5,095 nt of DNA from an uncultured cyanobacterium (GTDB taxonomy: Bacteria; Cyanobacteriota; Cyanobacteriia; Phormidesmidales; Phormidesmidaceae). A program made the position numbers and the translations under genes. The notes under the pieces are model-generated. The model was not told the origin of the DNA and did not search any database. It was given only the letters and a program-made list of their open reading frames with translations. Shown here one piece after another: positions 1 to 5,095 of this stretch. The number at the start of each line of letters is the position of its first letter. Within the stretch, counting starts at the first letter, position 1. The stretch covers positions 1 to 5,095 of the forward strand of contig CALHGI010000306.1 of NCBI GenBank assembly GCA_938029995.1. The letters are read 5' to 3'.

Positions 1-457
1 GGGGATTAATCAACCAGCCAAGACGTAAACCACTGTCGAGGTATTCCTGCATTTTTTTCTGCAGTGGCTTCAACCGATCAGTTTCAGACCGCAGTTCAAT
101 CACAAAGTCAGGACAGATGGGAGGAAATTTGGTTTGTTGCTCTGGCGTCAACGCATTCCATCGCTCTGACGTAATCCATGCTGCATCTGGAGATCGATCA
201 CCCCCATTGGGTAGGTTAAAAACTGTGGAGGCACTGAATACTTCTCCTAAACTCGTTTGACGATTCCAAATTCCCAAATCGATAATATAGTTCGCTTCCT
301 GCCGACCACTTTCACCACCGACTGGGGACATAATAATCAACTCTCCTGTCGAACTCCGCTCCATGGCAACATCTTTATTTGCCATGCATAGCCTGTAGAA
401 CTGCTCATGGTTCAGTTCATCGACTAATGGTTCTAAGTTGAGATTGATGGCAGTCAT
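1..457 (-). CDS. Uma2-family (DUF820) PD-(D/E)XK endonuclease, N-terminal 152 residues, runs off the left edge
   Basis: Reading from an ATG at 457 gives 152 open codons to the window edge (MTAINLNLEPLVDELNHEQF...). The protein belongs to the Uma2/DUF820 family, which has a restriction-endonuclease-like fold and is present in many copies in cyanobacterial genomes; individual members are mostly uncharacterised and some are linked to transposition. Visible hallmarks are the SPVGGESG segment (residues 44-51), the catalytic Asp in RSPDAAW (D91), and CPDFVIELRS with E121 and R123 forming the E-x-x part of the nuclease motif. The LKPLQKKMQEYLDSGLRLGWLINP segment follows, with K130/K134/K135 and a conserved Tyr. 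Family members are usually about 190-200 residues, so roughly 40 C-terminal residues lie outside the window. Nothing seen inside the window suggests decay. There is no good Shine-Dalgarno sequence next to the ATG. The gene follows the WD40 gene on the same strand but is separated from it by a hairpin repeat and is probably transcribed independently. Confidence 0.9.
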   Translation of the reverse strand, partial: MTAINLNLEPLVDELNHEQFYRLCMANKDVAMERSSTGELIIMSPVGGESGRQEANYIIDLGIWNRQTSLGEVFSASTVFNLPNGGDRSPDAAWITSERWNALTPEQQTKFPPICPDFVIELRSETDRLKPLQKKMQEYLDSGLRLGWLINP

Positions 458-489
458 TGCATAGGGGCCAATCTATCCTTACCCCCTCT

Positions 490-495
490 ATTGTA
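490..495 (-). promoter_or_regulatory. Candidate -10 element for the Uma2 gene (TACAAT)
   Basis: On the minus strand TACAAT lies about 33 bases upstream of the Uma2 ATG, which would give a leader of roughly 25 bases. No convincing -35 hexamer sits 17 bases upstream of it; a TTGACC nearby is only 3 bases away and cannot serve. This is a guess from the hexamer alone. Confidence 0.25.
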
Positions 496-531
496 GGCGG
501 TCAAAACTATTTTCTGAGTAAAGTAGTGGTA

Positions 532-564
532 AGCGCCCCCTTCGACTCCGCTCAGGGGGTCGCT
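532..564 (-). repeat. Hairpin-forming intergenic repeat with TGAGCGGAGTCGAA core, possible terminator of the WD40 gene
   Basis: Arms AGCG-CCCCC (532-540) and GGGGG-T-CGCT (555-564) pair over nine bases with one bulged T, enclosing a 14-base core that reads TGAGCGGAGTCGAA on the minus strand. The repeat begins within the WD40 stop codon (566-564) and lies before the Uma2 gene. From memory, CCTGAGCG(G/A)AGTCGAAGG is a widely dispersed palindromic repeat in cyanobacterial and some other bacterial genomes. Its position suggests that it ends or stabilises the upstream transcript. No U-run follows the stem, so a classical intrinsic terminator is not assured. Confidence 0.6.
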
Positions 565-1631
565 CACTGAAACCCTTGTCCCCGCACTTCCGGTTTCCAA
601 ATCAATAGTTCTCCTTGGTCCCCACCCGCCGCTAAATAGGTACCATGGGGATGCCAGGCCATGGCCGAGAAACCAGAAGCAACACCTTTCAAAGTTTGCT
701 GTAGCCCCTTAGCCTTTTGCCAAAGACAGAGTTGACCATCTTGGGCTGCGGAGGCCAATAAACATTTAGTTGGGTGGAATGCGATCGCAACCACCGTTCC
801 CCCATGCTTTTCCAACACCCGATTTTCCCAACCCGGCCCCTGTCGCCGCCACACCGTTACCCCTTCCACACAGGCCGCCGCCACCATCGACGGTTGATTC
901 TCCATAGGTGCCGCCCAAGCCACCTGGCGCACTTTTCCCGGAAACCCCTGCATCAACCAAGGGGGCGGATTTCCCCAGGACACCACCGTCAACGTACGGT
1001 CCAAATTGCCAGACGCCAGATAACGGCCATCCAACGACCAAGCCACATCCATGCTAGCCCCTGGCACCTCCACAAACTCAGGCTCAGCGCCCCAGTCAGC
1101 ACTCTGCCACACCTTCACCCCCGTATGACCGCTAGCAGCCAGCAATGTGCCATCAGGATGCCAATCTAAGCCCAATACAGAGGACGCCTTAAAACCAAGG
1201 CTAGCCAGCGTCTGCGAACTCCCACAGTCCCACACCTGCACACAATCCCCGGCACCAAAAGCTAACCAAGCAATGTTCGGATGCCAGGCCAGCTGATCAA
1301 TCCAATGGGTGGAAAGCTTTGGCAAAACAGTGGGCGCCTGGTCTAAAGCAGAGGTTTGCCAAATAAACACATCCCCCTGCTGCCCAGCCGCTGCCAGATA
1401 TTGCCCATTGGCAGAGAACCCTAAACACCCAATGGCACTGTCCGATTGTGCAGGCAACAGATGAACCAGCCCCGTCTCAGTCCAAACAACAACTTCACCA
1501 CTGGAGGAAGCAACCGCTAAAGACTCTCCTCCAGGGGACCAGGCCAAAGCCGTTACATAGTCACCCAGCTGACCACGCCAATGGACCTTGAATGCATCTG
1601 CGCGGACGCGGCGCGTCTTTGCCGTCGTCAT
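564..1631 (-). CDS. WD40-repeat beta-propeller protein, translationally coupled to the CobW-family GTPase
   Basis: A 355-residue protein built almost entirely of WD40 units. Eight units can be counted from the Trp residues ending strand c (W50, W91, W134, W175, W219, W261, W304, W345), about 42 residues apart. Each unit carries a preceding 'AWSPGG/AWHPDG ... LAAAG.DG.v.vW' pattern, so an eight-bladed or seven-plus-one propeller is expected. No signal peptide, membrane segment or catalytic domain is visible, so it is probably a cytoplasmic scaffold or protein-binding module. The start is chosen at the ATG at 1631, not the in-frame TTG at 1640: this ATG overlaps the TGA of the upstream GTPase as ATGA, a standard arrangement for coupled translation, and there is no well-placed Shine-Dalgarno sequence of its own. 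A HIP1 octamer lies inside the gene. The shared operon suggests a role with the GTPase, such as binding its client. The partner and client are not identifiable from sequence. Confidence 0.9.
   Translation of the reverse strand: MTTAKTRRVRADAFKVHWRGQLGDYVTALAWSPGGESLAVASSSGEVVVWTETGLVHLLPAQSDSAIGCLGFSANGQYLAAAGQQGDVFIWQTSALDQAPTVLPKLSTHWIDQLAWHPNIAWLAFGAGDCVQVWDCGSSQTLASLGFKASSVLGLDWHPDGTLLAASGHTGVKVWQSADWGAEPEFVEVPGASMDVAWSLDGRYLASGNLDRTLTVVSWGNPPPWLMQGFPGKVRQVAWAAPMENQPSMVAAACVEGVTVWRRQGPGWENRVLEKHGGTVVAIAFHPTKCLLASAAQDGQLCLWQKAKGLQQTLKGVASGFSAMAWHPHGTYLAAGGDQGELLIWKPEVRGQGFQ
781..788. repeat. HIP1 octameric palindrome (GCGATCGC)
   Basis: A perfect GCGATCGC lies within the WD40 coding region. 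HIP1 is strongly over-represented in many cyanobacterial genomes, so this single copy gives modest support for the assignment of the host. It has no separate function that can be claimed here. Confidence 0.7.
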
Positions 1632-2605
1632 GCCAAACAAGCCCGAAAACCTTCTCTCAATTCGGCTTCGTTTAGGTTACGACCAATAAAGACCAGCTCA
1701 CTCTTGCGCGTTTCCGTCGGCTTCCAAGGGCGTTCCGTCTTACCATCAAAAATCATATGTACCCCCTGGAAAACAAAGCGGTTATCATCTCCCTTAATAT
1801 TCAGAATCCCCTTCATCCGAAAGATGTCAGGCCCCTTAGTCTGCAACAGATCCGCCATCCAAGTATTGAGTTTCTCCTTATCTAAGGCTCCATCCTCCAC
1901 AAACGCGAGGGAAAAAACCGACTCATCATGCTCGTGGGCATCCTCACTCAAAAACAAAGGATCAACCTCTAAGGCCCGGTCCAAATCAAACGCCCGCACC
2001 CCTAAGATCGAATCCATTTGCAGCTCAGAATTCTCAGTGCGATAGATTTTTACCAGGGCATTCATGTCACGGATTTTGCCCTCCAAGGCATCCAACTCTT
2101 CCGGTGTGACCAAATCCACCTTATTGAGCAAAATAACATCGGCAAAGGCAATTTGTTCCTGGGCCTCATCACTGTCCCAATGCTGGTGAATGTGCTTAGC
2201 ATCCACCACCGTTACCACCGCATCCAGCAACAGTTGCGACTGAATATCCTCATCCACAAAAAAGGTTTGGATCACCGGGGCCGGGTCCGCCAAACCGGTT
2301 GTTTCAATGACCAAATGATCAAACTTATCCCGTCGCCGCATCAGGTTACCAATAATGCGAATCAGATCGCCCCTTACGGTGCAACAGATGCAGCCGTTAT
2401 TCATCTCAAAAATTTCTTCGTCCGCATCAATCACCAACTGATTGTCAATGCCCACCTCACCAAATTCATTCACAATCACAGCCACCTTCTTGCCATGCTC
2501 ATGGGTGAGAATATTGTTGAGCAATGTGGTCTTGCCAGCTCCTAAATAACCTGTGAGTACGGTAACAGGAACAGTCTTTAACACTTCGGGAGCCGCAGTG
2601 ACCAT
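1628..2605 (-). CDS. CobW/COG0523-family G3E GTPase (putative metal chaperone)
   Basis: A 325-residue, full-length G3E-class P-loop GTPase. Motifs in order: Walker A GYLGAGKTT (residues 19-27), VNEFGEVGIDN (45-55), the family metal-binding CxCC in NNGCICCTVRGDL (C72, C74, C75), the ETTGLADP Walker B/switch region (E101-P108), VVDAKH (133-138) and the guanine-specificity motif NKVD (161-164). The CobW C-terminal domain spans about 228-320 (VFSLAFVEDGALD ... HMIFDGKTERPW ... LVFIGRNLNEAEL). COG0523 proteins use GTP hydrolysis to deliver Zn, Co or other metals to client enzymes; the metal and client cannot be read from this sequence. It has only a tiny His cluster (H224, H226) instead of the long His-rich stretch of many metal-storing members. 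The start at ATG 2605 has AAGGA about ten bases upstream. The gene is followed by the WD40 gene with an ATGA overlap. I see no cobalamin genes nearby, so the name cobW would be a family label only. Confidence 0.95.
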   Translation of the reverse strand: MVTAAPEVLKTVPVTVLTGYLGAGKTTLLNNILTHEHGKKVAVIVNEFGEVGIDNQLVIDADEEIFEMNNGCICCTVRGDLIRIIGNLMRRRDKFDHLVIETTGLADPAPVIQTFFVDEDIQSQLLLDAVVTVVDAKHIHQHWDSDEAQEQIAFADVILLNKVDLVTPEELDALEGKIRDMNALVKIYRTENSELQMDSILGVRAFDLDRALEVDPLFLSEDAHEHDESVFSLAFVEDGALDKEKLNTWMADLLQTKGPDIFRMKGILNIKGDDNRFVFQGVHMIFDGKTERPWKPTETRKSELVFIGRNLNEAELREGFRACLA

Positions 2606-2693
2606 GGGCAGAATATCCTTAAACGTATTGCCTATGATTATGGGAAGCGAGTCCTACCAGAAATGTTCACAGCAAACAAAACGTTCTATCTAT

Positions 2694-2699
2694 ATTATA
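2694..2699 (-). promoter_or_regulatory. Candidate -10 box (TATAAT) for the GTPase-WD40 operon
   Basis: A perfect TATAAT lies on the minus strand between the small ORF (stop 2716-2718) and the GTPase start (2605). It would predict a transcript start near 2687 and a leader of about 80 bases. The region 17 bases upstream has no good -35 hexamer, so the promoter may need an activator or be weak. No convincing Zur-type dyad overlaps it. Confidence 0.4.
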
Positions 2700-2715
2700 A
2701 AGATTGCCATAGTGC

Positions 2716-2868
2716 CTACGGTTCAGCTGCCATCCCTTGGGCAATGATTTGACGGGCTCCTTGACGCACCGGAGCACTCAGCTTGTGGGCATTCGCTCCC
2801 CCGACAGCACCGCTACCGGCTCCCACAAACCATTGCCCAACACCCAGCAATGCCCACACTTTCACCAC
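2716..2868 (-). CDS. Possible small membrane or glycine-rich protein of 50 residues, GTG start
   Basis: An open frame lies in the 422-base gap between the amidase and the GTPase. From GTG at 2868 it encodes 50 residues beginning VVKVWALLGVGQWFVGAGSG. The first half is a glycine-rich hydrophobic stretch of about 25 residues that could span a membrane. The second half is amphipathic and basic (HKLSAPVRQGARQIIAQ). The frame stays open upstream to a TAG at 2902-2904, but the only usable starts are the paired GTGs at 2868 and 2865, neither with a clear Shine-Dalgarno sequence. I do not recognise a family. It may be a real small gene, or the C-terminal remnant of a longer gene that has lost its start. 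The protein-like composition is the only support. Confidence 0.35.
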   Translation of the reverse strand: MVKVWALLGVGQWFVGAGSGAVGGANAHKLSAPVRQGARQIIAQGMAAEP

Positions 2869-3027
2869 TATGGCCGTTGCTGATTTAGGGGATGAACCGA
2901 TCTAGAAATGATGCGATACATCCGAATTTCGCAGATCAAATCATACCGAGGATCAGCAGCGCCCCACTATGTAACGAATCAAGTTGCGATTGTTGATGGT
3001 GTTAGAGGGCAGTCGAGCAAAGGCCCC
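2869..3027. other. Intergenic stretch downstream of the amidase with no recognisable feature
   Basis: Between the amidase stop and the small ORF I see no RNA gene, no strong hairpin followed by a T-run, and no repeated sequence. All frames carry stop codons; the longest local reading from an ATG on the minus strand (MYRIISRSV...) ends after 17 codons. No obvious terminator for the amidase could be found. Confidence 0.4.
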
Positions 3028-4056
3028 CTACTGGATATTGCTCAAAATGGTTGCAGCAAGCTCTTCTCCCTTATACTCACGAGTGGGAGGCTCAAACCCG
3101 CAGGAGGTACCATCGGTGTACACCACCTGATCTTCCCAGGGCAGTCGATAATTACCCGCCACCATATCCTGCATGTAGGTATAGGGACAGTCCTGGGCAC
3201 CGCCTTTGACAGCCACATATCCCCGATGGCCAAACTGGTAAATATTGTTCTCAACGGACCAGTGTTGACGGGCCTCACGCACCAAGTCAGGCCGCACCTC
3301 AGCCGTAATAATTTCATCGGGGCGATGGCTGCCCATGACAATAGGCTCACCATCAAAGTTAACAATCATCCCCTCCCCCATGGAGTCAAAGGTGCCATCG
3401 GTACCACACATACATACAGAAGCGGTCACCATTAAATTACAAAAGGCATTGGTCTGATTAGTAACCCGCCAACTGTGGCGGATAGGGGCCGTATAACCAG
3501 CGGTACGGATCATTATCTCAGCACCCTTATAGGCACATTCCCGAGCCATTTCAGGAAACATGCCATCGTGGCAAATAATCAGGGACAGCTTACTTCCGTT
3601 GGGGCCTTCACACACAGGAATGCCAATATTTCCCGGTTCCCATGGTTCTACCGGCACCCAAGGGTGCAACTTGCGATAGTAGAGCTTGAGTTCTCCCTTG
3701 TCGTCAATAATGATGCCGCTATTGTAGGGATTACCATTGGGGTTATATTCCATAATCGAGAAACAGCCCCAGATGTGATTGTCGATGCAGGCCTGACGAA
3801 ATGCGGCCACCTCCCGACCATCGAGTTTGCACATAATGGCGGGATTAGTGTCCATCGACAGACCATGGAGCGAATATTCTGGAAAGACGACCAGGTCCAT
3901 GGTGGGCATATTGCGACGGGCCTTGGCCACCATGTCGCAAATGCGCTGGGTTTGAGCTGCCAGGTCATCTGGGGTAACAACGTTGGGCAGCTGTAACTGC
4001 ACCATGCCCATCACAACACCATTGGGAGTTTTATTGAGGCCACCTAATCCACTCAT
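3028..4056 (-). CDS. amiF: Formamidase (AmiF-type aliphatic amidase, nitrilase superfamily)
   Basis: A 342-residue cytoplasmic carbon-nitrogen hydrolase. The nitrilase-superfamily Glu-Lys-Cys triad is intact: E60 in VVFPEYSLHG, K129 in YYRKLHPW and C162 in LIICHDGMFPE, with an additional conserved E137 in PVEPWEPG. Two family branches are close, aliphatic amidase AmiE and formamidase AmiF. Here PVEPW and CHDGM match the AmiF pattern (AmiE has IEGWYPG and CDDGNYPE), as do GHRGYVA and the C-terminal AGNYRLPWED. The length is also near that of Helicobacter AmiF (334 residues). The expected reaction is formamide plus water to formate plus ammonia, supplying nitrogen. An in-frame TTG at 4062 would add two residues, but ATG at 4056 is preferred: it gives the N-terminus MSGLGGLNK and has a GGTGGGGAT segment upstream as a loose ribosome-binding site. 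It is transcribed divergently from the response regulator. AmiE-like substrate range (acetamide, propionamide) is the main alternative. Confidence 0.88.
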   Translation of the reverse strand: MSGLGGLNKTPNGVVMGMVQLQLPNVVTPDDLAAQTQRICDMVAKARRNMPTMDLVVFPEYSLHGLSMDTNPAIMCKLDGREVAAFRQACIDNHIWGCFSIMEYNPNGNPYNSGIIIDDKGELKLYYRKLHPWVPVEPWEPGNIGIPVCEGPNGSKLSLIICHDGMFPEMARECAYKGAEIMIRTAGYTAPIRHSWRVTNQTNAFCNLMVTASVCMCGTDGTFDSMGEGMIVNFDGEPIVMGSHRPDEIITAEVRPDLVREARQHWSVENNIYQFGHRGYVAVKGGAQDCPYTYMQDMVAGNYRLPWEDQVVYTDGTSCGFEPPTREYKGEELAATILSNIQ

Positions 4057-4266
4057 GCACAAATCCCCACCATAGATTTTCTGTTTGAAAATTTAGACCT
4101 AACGGCGGCCACAAACTGTGTCTCTTGTTGCAAGTTGGCTGTTTTTTGCTGTGGTGATAACAATTCTTCATCAGCCCATGTAGTTAAATACACAGCATGG
4201 AACTAAGCTTCCAGGCATTTTTAAAGGGTCAAGGGTACTTTACGTTATTTGCCCATTAGGTTAGCC
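4057..4266. promoter_or_regulatory. Divergent promoter region between amiF and the response regulator
   Basis: A 210-base non-coding stretch must hold the promoters of both flanking genes. It contains a near-perfect dyad TGTAGTTAAATACA (4179-4192), a small dyad CTTG-TTG-CAAG (4124-4134), and AT-rich patches. I could not place a convincing -35/-10 pair for either gene. The response regulator ATG has TTAGG six bases upstream as a modest ribosome-binding site. Confidence 0.5.
4180..4193 (-). promoter_or_regulatory. Imperfect NtcA-like site (GTG-N8-TAC) upstream of amiF
   Basis: On the minus strand GTGTATTTAACTAC fits the relaxed NtcA core GT-N10-AC and differs by one base from the GTA-N8-TAC consensus. 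It lies about 124 bases before the amiF ATG. The hexamer at the spacing expected for class II activation is only TGTTAT, a poor -10. Nitrogen control of an ammonia-releasing amidase would make sense, but a match this short can occur by chance. Confidence 0.2.
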
Positions 4267-4944
4267 ATGCGTCTTTTGTTAGTTGAGGATGATATTCAAC
4301 TTGCAGAGTCTTTAACTGAGGTGTTAGAGGCCCAACGCTATGTGGTGGACACGGTTAAAGATGGCGAATCGGGCTGGAGCCAGATGCAGCTAATGGACTA
4401 CGACCTGACGCTGATGGATGTGACGTTACCTTATTTGGATGGACTTCAGTTATGTCAGCGGCTGCGGAGTCATGGATATCAGCTGCCGGTGTTGATGCTA
4501 ACGGCCCGGGATACCAGCCAGGATAAGGTTCGTGGCCTGGACTCTGGGGCCGATGCCTATATGGTAAAGCCGTTTAATTTGTCGGAGCTGTTGGCCCAAA
4601 TTCGGGCACTACTGCGCCGGGGCAATTCTCAGTCTGCCCCGGGCCTAGTGTGGGAAAAGTTGAGTTTGGACCCGAGCACCTATGAAGTTAGCTACGATAG
4701 GCAAACGCTACGCCTAACGCCAAAAGAGTTTTCTATTTTAGAGTTGTTGATGCACAACGGGCGACGTGTGTTGAGTCGGGCCTTTATTTTAGAGTCGATT
4801 TGGTCGATGAAGAGTCCACCGGATGAGGAGACTGTGAAGGCCCATATTAAGGGTCTGCGCAACAAGTTAAAGGCCGCTGGCGCGCCGAAGACGTTGATTG
4901 AAACCGTGCATGGTGTAGGGTATCGGCTGTGGGCTCAGTCTTAG
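4267..4944 (+). CDS. OmpR/PhoB-family response regulator (receiver plus winged-helix DNA-binding domain)
   Basis: A 225-residue two-component response regulator. The receiver domain (about 1-117) has the acidic pair D8/D9 in LLLVEDD, phospho-acceptor D51 in LTLMDVTLP, T79 in MLTARD, and Y98 and K101 in AYMVKPF, so phosphorylation and the switch should be functional. The usual GADDY reads GADAY here, a small departure. The Trans_Reg_C winged helix (about 128-222) has LRLTPKEFSILELLM, the recognition-helix region ETVKAHIKGLRNKL and the closing TVHGVGYRLW. ATG 4267 is used and not the in-frame TTG at 4249 because MRLLLVEDD is the normal family N-terminus and AGG sits six bases upstream. The protein would bind direct-repeat DNA sites as a dimer; its signal and targets are unknown. 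A minus-strand gene that looks like a sensor kinase converges from the right and could be its partner. The stop codon lies in the first copy of a 24-base tandem repeat. Confidence 0.95.
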   Translation: MRLLLVEDDIQLAESLTEVLEAQRYVVDTVKDGESGWSQMQLMDYDLTLMDVTLPYLDGLQLCQRLRSHGYQLPVLMLTARDTSQDKVRGLDSGADAYMVKPFNLSELLAQIRALLRRGNSQSAPGLVWEKLSLDPSTYEVSYDRQTLRLTPKEFSILELLMHNGRRVLSRAFILESIWSMKSPPDEETVKAHIKGLRNKLKAAGAPKTLIETVHGVGYRLWAQS

Positions 4945-4987
4945 GAATTGTTAAAACAACAAACTTAGGAATTGTCAAAACAACAAA
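4940..4987. repeat. Tandem direct repeat, 2 x 24 bases, spanning the response-regulator stop codon
   Basis: Copies at 4940-4963 and 4964-4987 are identical except for one T/C difference (GAATTGTTAAAACAAC versus GAATTGTCAAAACAAC). Both copies contain CTTAGGAATTG, so the TAG stop is duplicated as well. Within each copy TTGTT (or TTGTC)-AA-AACAA is a weak inverted repeat. This looks like a recent slippage or segmental duplication. Confidence 0.9.
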
Positions 4988-5010
4988 TTGCTCCCCAATA
5001 CCTCTGTGGT

Positions 5011-5054
5011 TTATCCCTGTAGGGGCATTGCATGCAATGCCCCTACAGGGATAA
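5011..5054. repeat. Perfect 44-base palindrome, cyanobacterial REP/MITE-like repeat and probable bidirectional terminator
   Basis: Two 22-base arms with no mismatch and no spacer: TTATCCCTGTAGGGGCATTG-CA is followed at once by its exact reverse complement, centred on TGCA|TGCA at 5032/5033. From memory, palindromes with a GTAGGGGC...GCCCCTAC core recur in cyanobacterial intergenic regions. It lies between two convergent coding ends (4944 and 5059), only four bases from the second, so either strand's transcript would fold into a very strong stem. No T-run follows on either side, which fits RNA stabilisation or processing as well as termination. Confidence 0.9.
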
Positions 5055-5058
5055 GAAT

Positions 5059-5095
5059 TCAGTCAATGCGAGGCAGAATTACTTTAAATGTTGTT
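5059..5095 (-). CDS. C-terminal tail of a probable sensor histidine kinase (HATPase_c end), runs off the right edge
   Basis: On the minus strand the last 12 codons before the window edge read TTFKVILPRID followed by TGA (5061-5059). This matches the typical final strand of histidine-kinase ATPase domains, where a G-x-G-(T/S)-x-F-x-(V/L)-x-L-P pattern closes the fold a few residues before the C-terminus. The other minus-strand frame examined hits a stop at once. If correct, the kinase gene converges on the response regulator, with 114 bases between their stop codons, and the two would be a natural candidate pair. Only eleven residues are visible, so other proteins ending in similar strands cannot be excluded. 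Confidence 0.5.
   Translation of the reverse strand, partial: TTFKVILPRID

Noticed and set aside
774..1169. Plus-strand open frame of 131 codons inside the WD40 gene
   Set aside because: It is antisense to a clear eight-unit WD40 protein, and its predicted product is rich in His, Arg and Pro with no domain pattern, as expected for a shadow frame.
1631..1640. TTG at 1640 as start of the WD40 gene
   Set aside because: It adds only three residues, has no ribosome-binding site, and the ATG at 1631 gives the standard ATGA coupling with the upstream gene.
2018..2545. Plus-strand open frame of 175 codons opposite the GTPase
   Set aside because: The GTPase on the other strand has every G3E motif intact; this frame has no recognisable motif and no ribosome-binding site of note.
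2628..2645. Zur-like dyad around CCATAATCATAGG in the GTPase leader
   Set aside because: The left half fits a TGATAAT-type half-site but the right half mismatches at most positions, and it lies downstream of the likely transcript start.
2908..3996. Two long plus-strand open frames opposite the amidase (2908-3435 and 3475-3996)
   Set aside because: Both are antisense to a complete nitrilase-superfamily enzyme and lack any domain pattern; they reflect codon bias of the real gene.
4225..4246. Promoter or NtcA reading of GTACTTTAC upstream of the response regulator
   Set aside because: The spacing is three bases and not eight for NtcA, and there is no -35 at the right distance for TACGTT as a -10.
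1..5095. CRISPR array, tRNA, rRNA, transposase or toxin-antitoxin pair
   Set aside because: No spaced direct repeats, cloverleaf-like segments, transposase motifs or adjacent small gene pair were found; the Uma2 protein alone is not evidence of a mobile element.

Overview
The window looks like chromosomal DNA of a cyanobacterium. The evidence is a Uma2-family (DUF820) endonuclease of the characteristic cyanobacterial type (CPDFVIELRS ... RLGWLINP), one HIP1 octamer (GCGATCGC, 781-788), a palindromic intergenic repeat of the 'GTAGGGGCATTGC' kind, and a response regulator that reads like cyanobacterial OmpR-family proteins (LTARDTSQDKV, RALLRRG). Base composition is balanced by eye. I cannot name the genus.

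Layout on the minus strand, from right to left: a formamidase-type amidase (3028-4056), a roughly 420-base gap holding one small possible gene (2716-2868) and a promoter candidate (2694-2699), a CobW/COG0523 GTPase (1628-2605), a WD40 beta-propeller protein (564-1631) whose ATG overlaps the GTPase stop as ATGA, a hairpin repeat (532-564), and the start of a Uma2 gene that runs off the left edge (1-457). On the plus strand there is an OmpR-type response regulator (4267-4944). At the far right, the last 11 codons of a minus-strand gene (5059-5095) read like the end of a histidine-kinase ATPase domain and converge on the response regulator.

Functional groupings: the GTPase and the WD40 protein are almost certainly co-translated and probably work together in metal handling or metalloprotein maturation; the function is inferred from the family only. 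The amidase would release ammonia and formate from formamide, and it shares a 210-base divergent intergenic region with the response regulator. That region contains an imperfect NtcA-like dyad. The response regulator and the putative kinase tail may form a convergent two-component pair, separated by a 24-base tandem duplication and a perfect 44-base palindrome.

Three start codons were moved from the longest possible TTG starts to internal ATGs: WD40 at 1631, amidase at 4056 and response regulator at 4267. The genes are mostly ordinary families. The most interesting signals are the kinase tail at the right edge, the 44-base palindrome, the stop-codon-spanning duplication and the coupled GTPase/WD40 pair. 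I found no clear evidence of a wholly new system.
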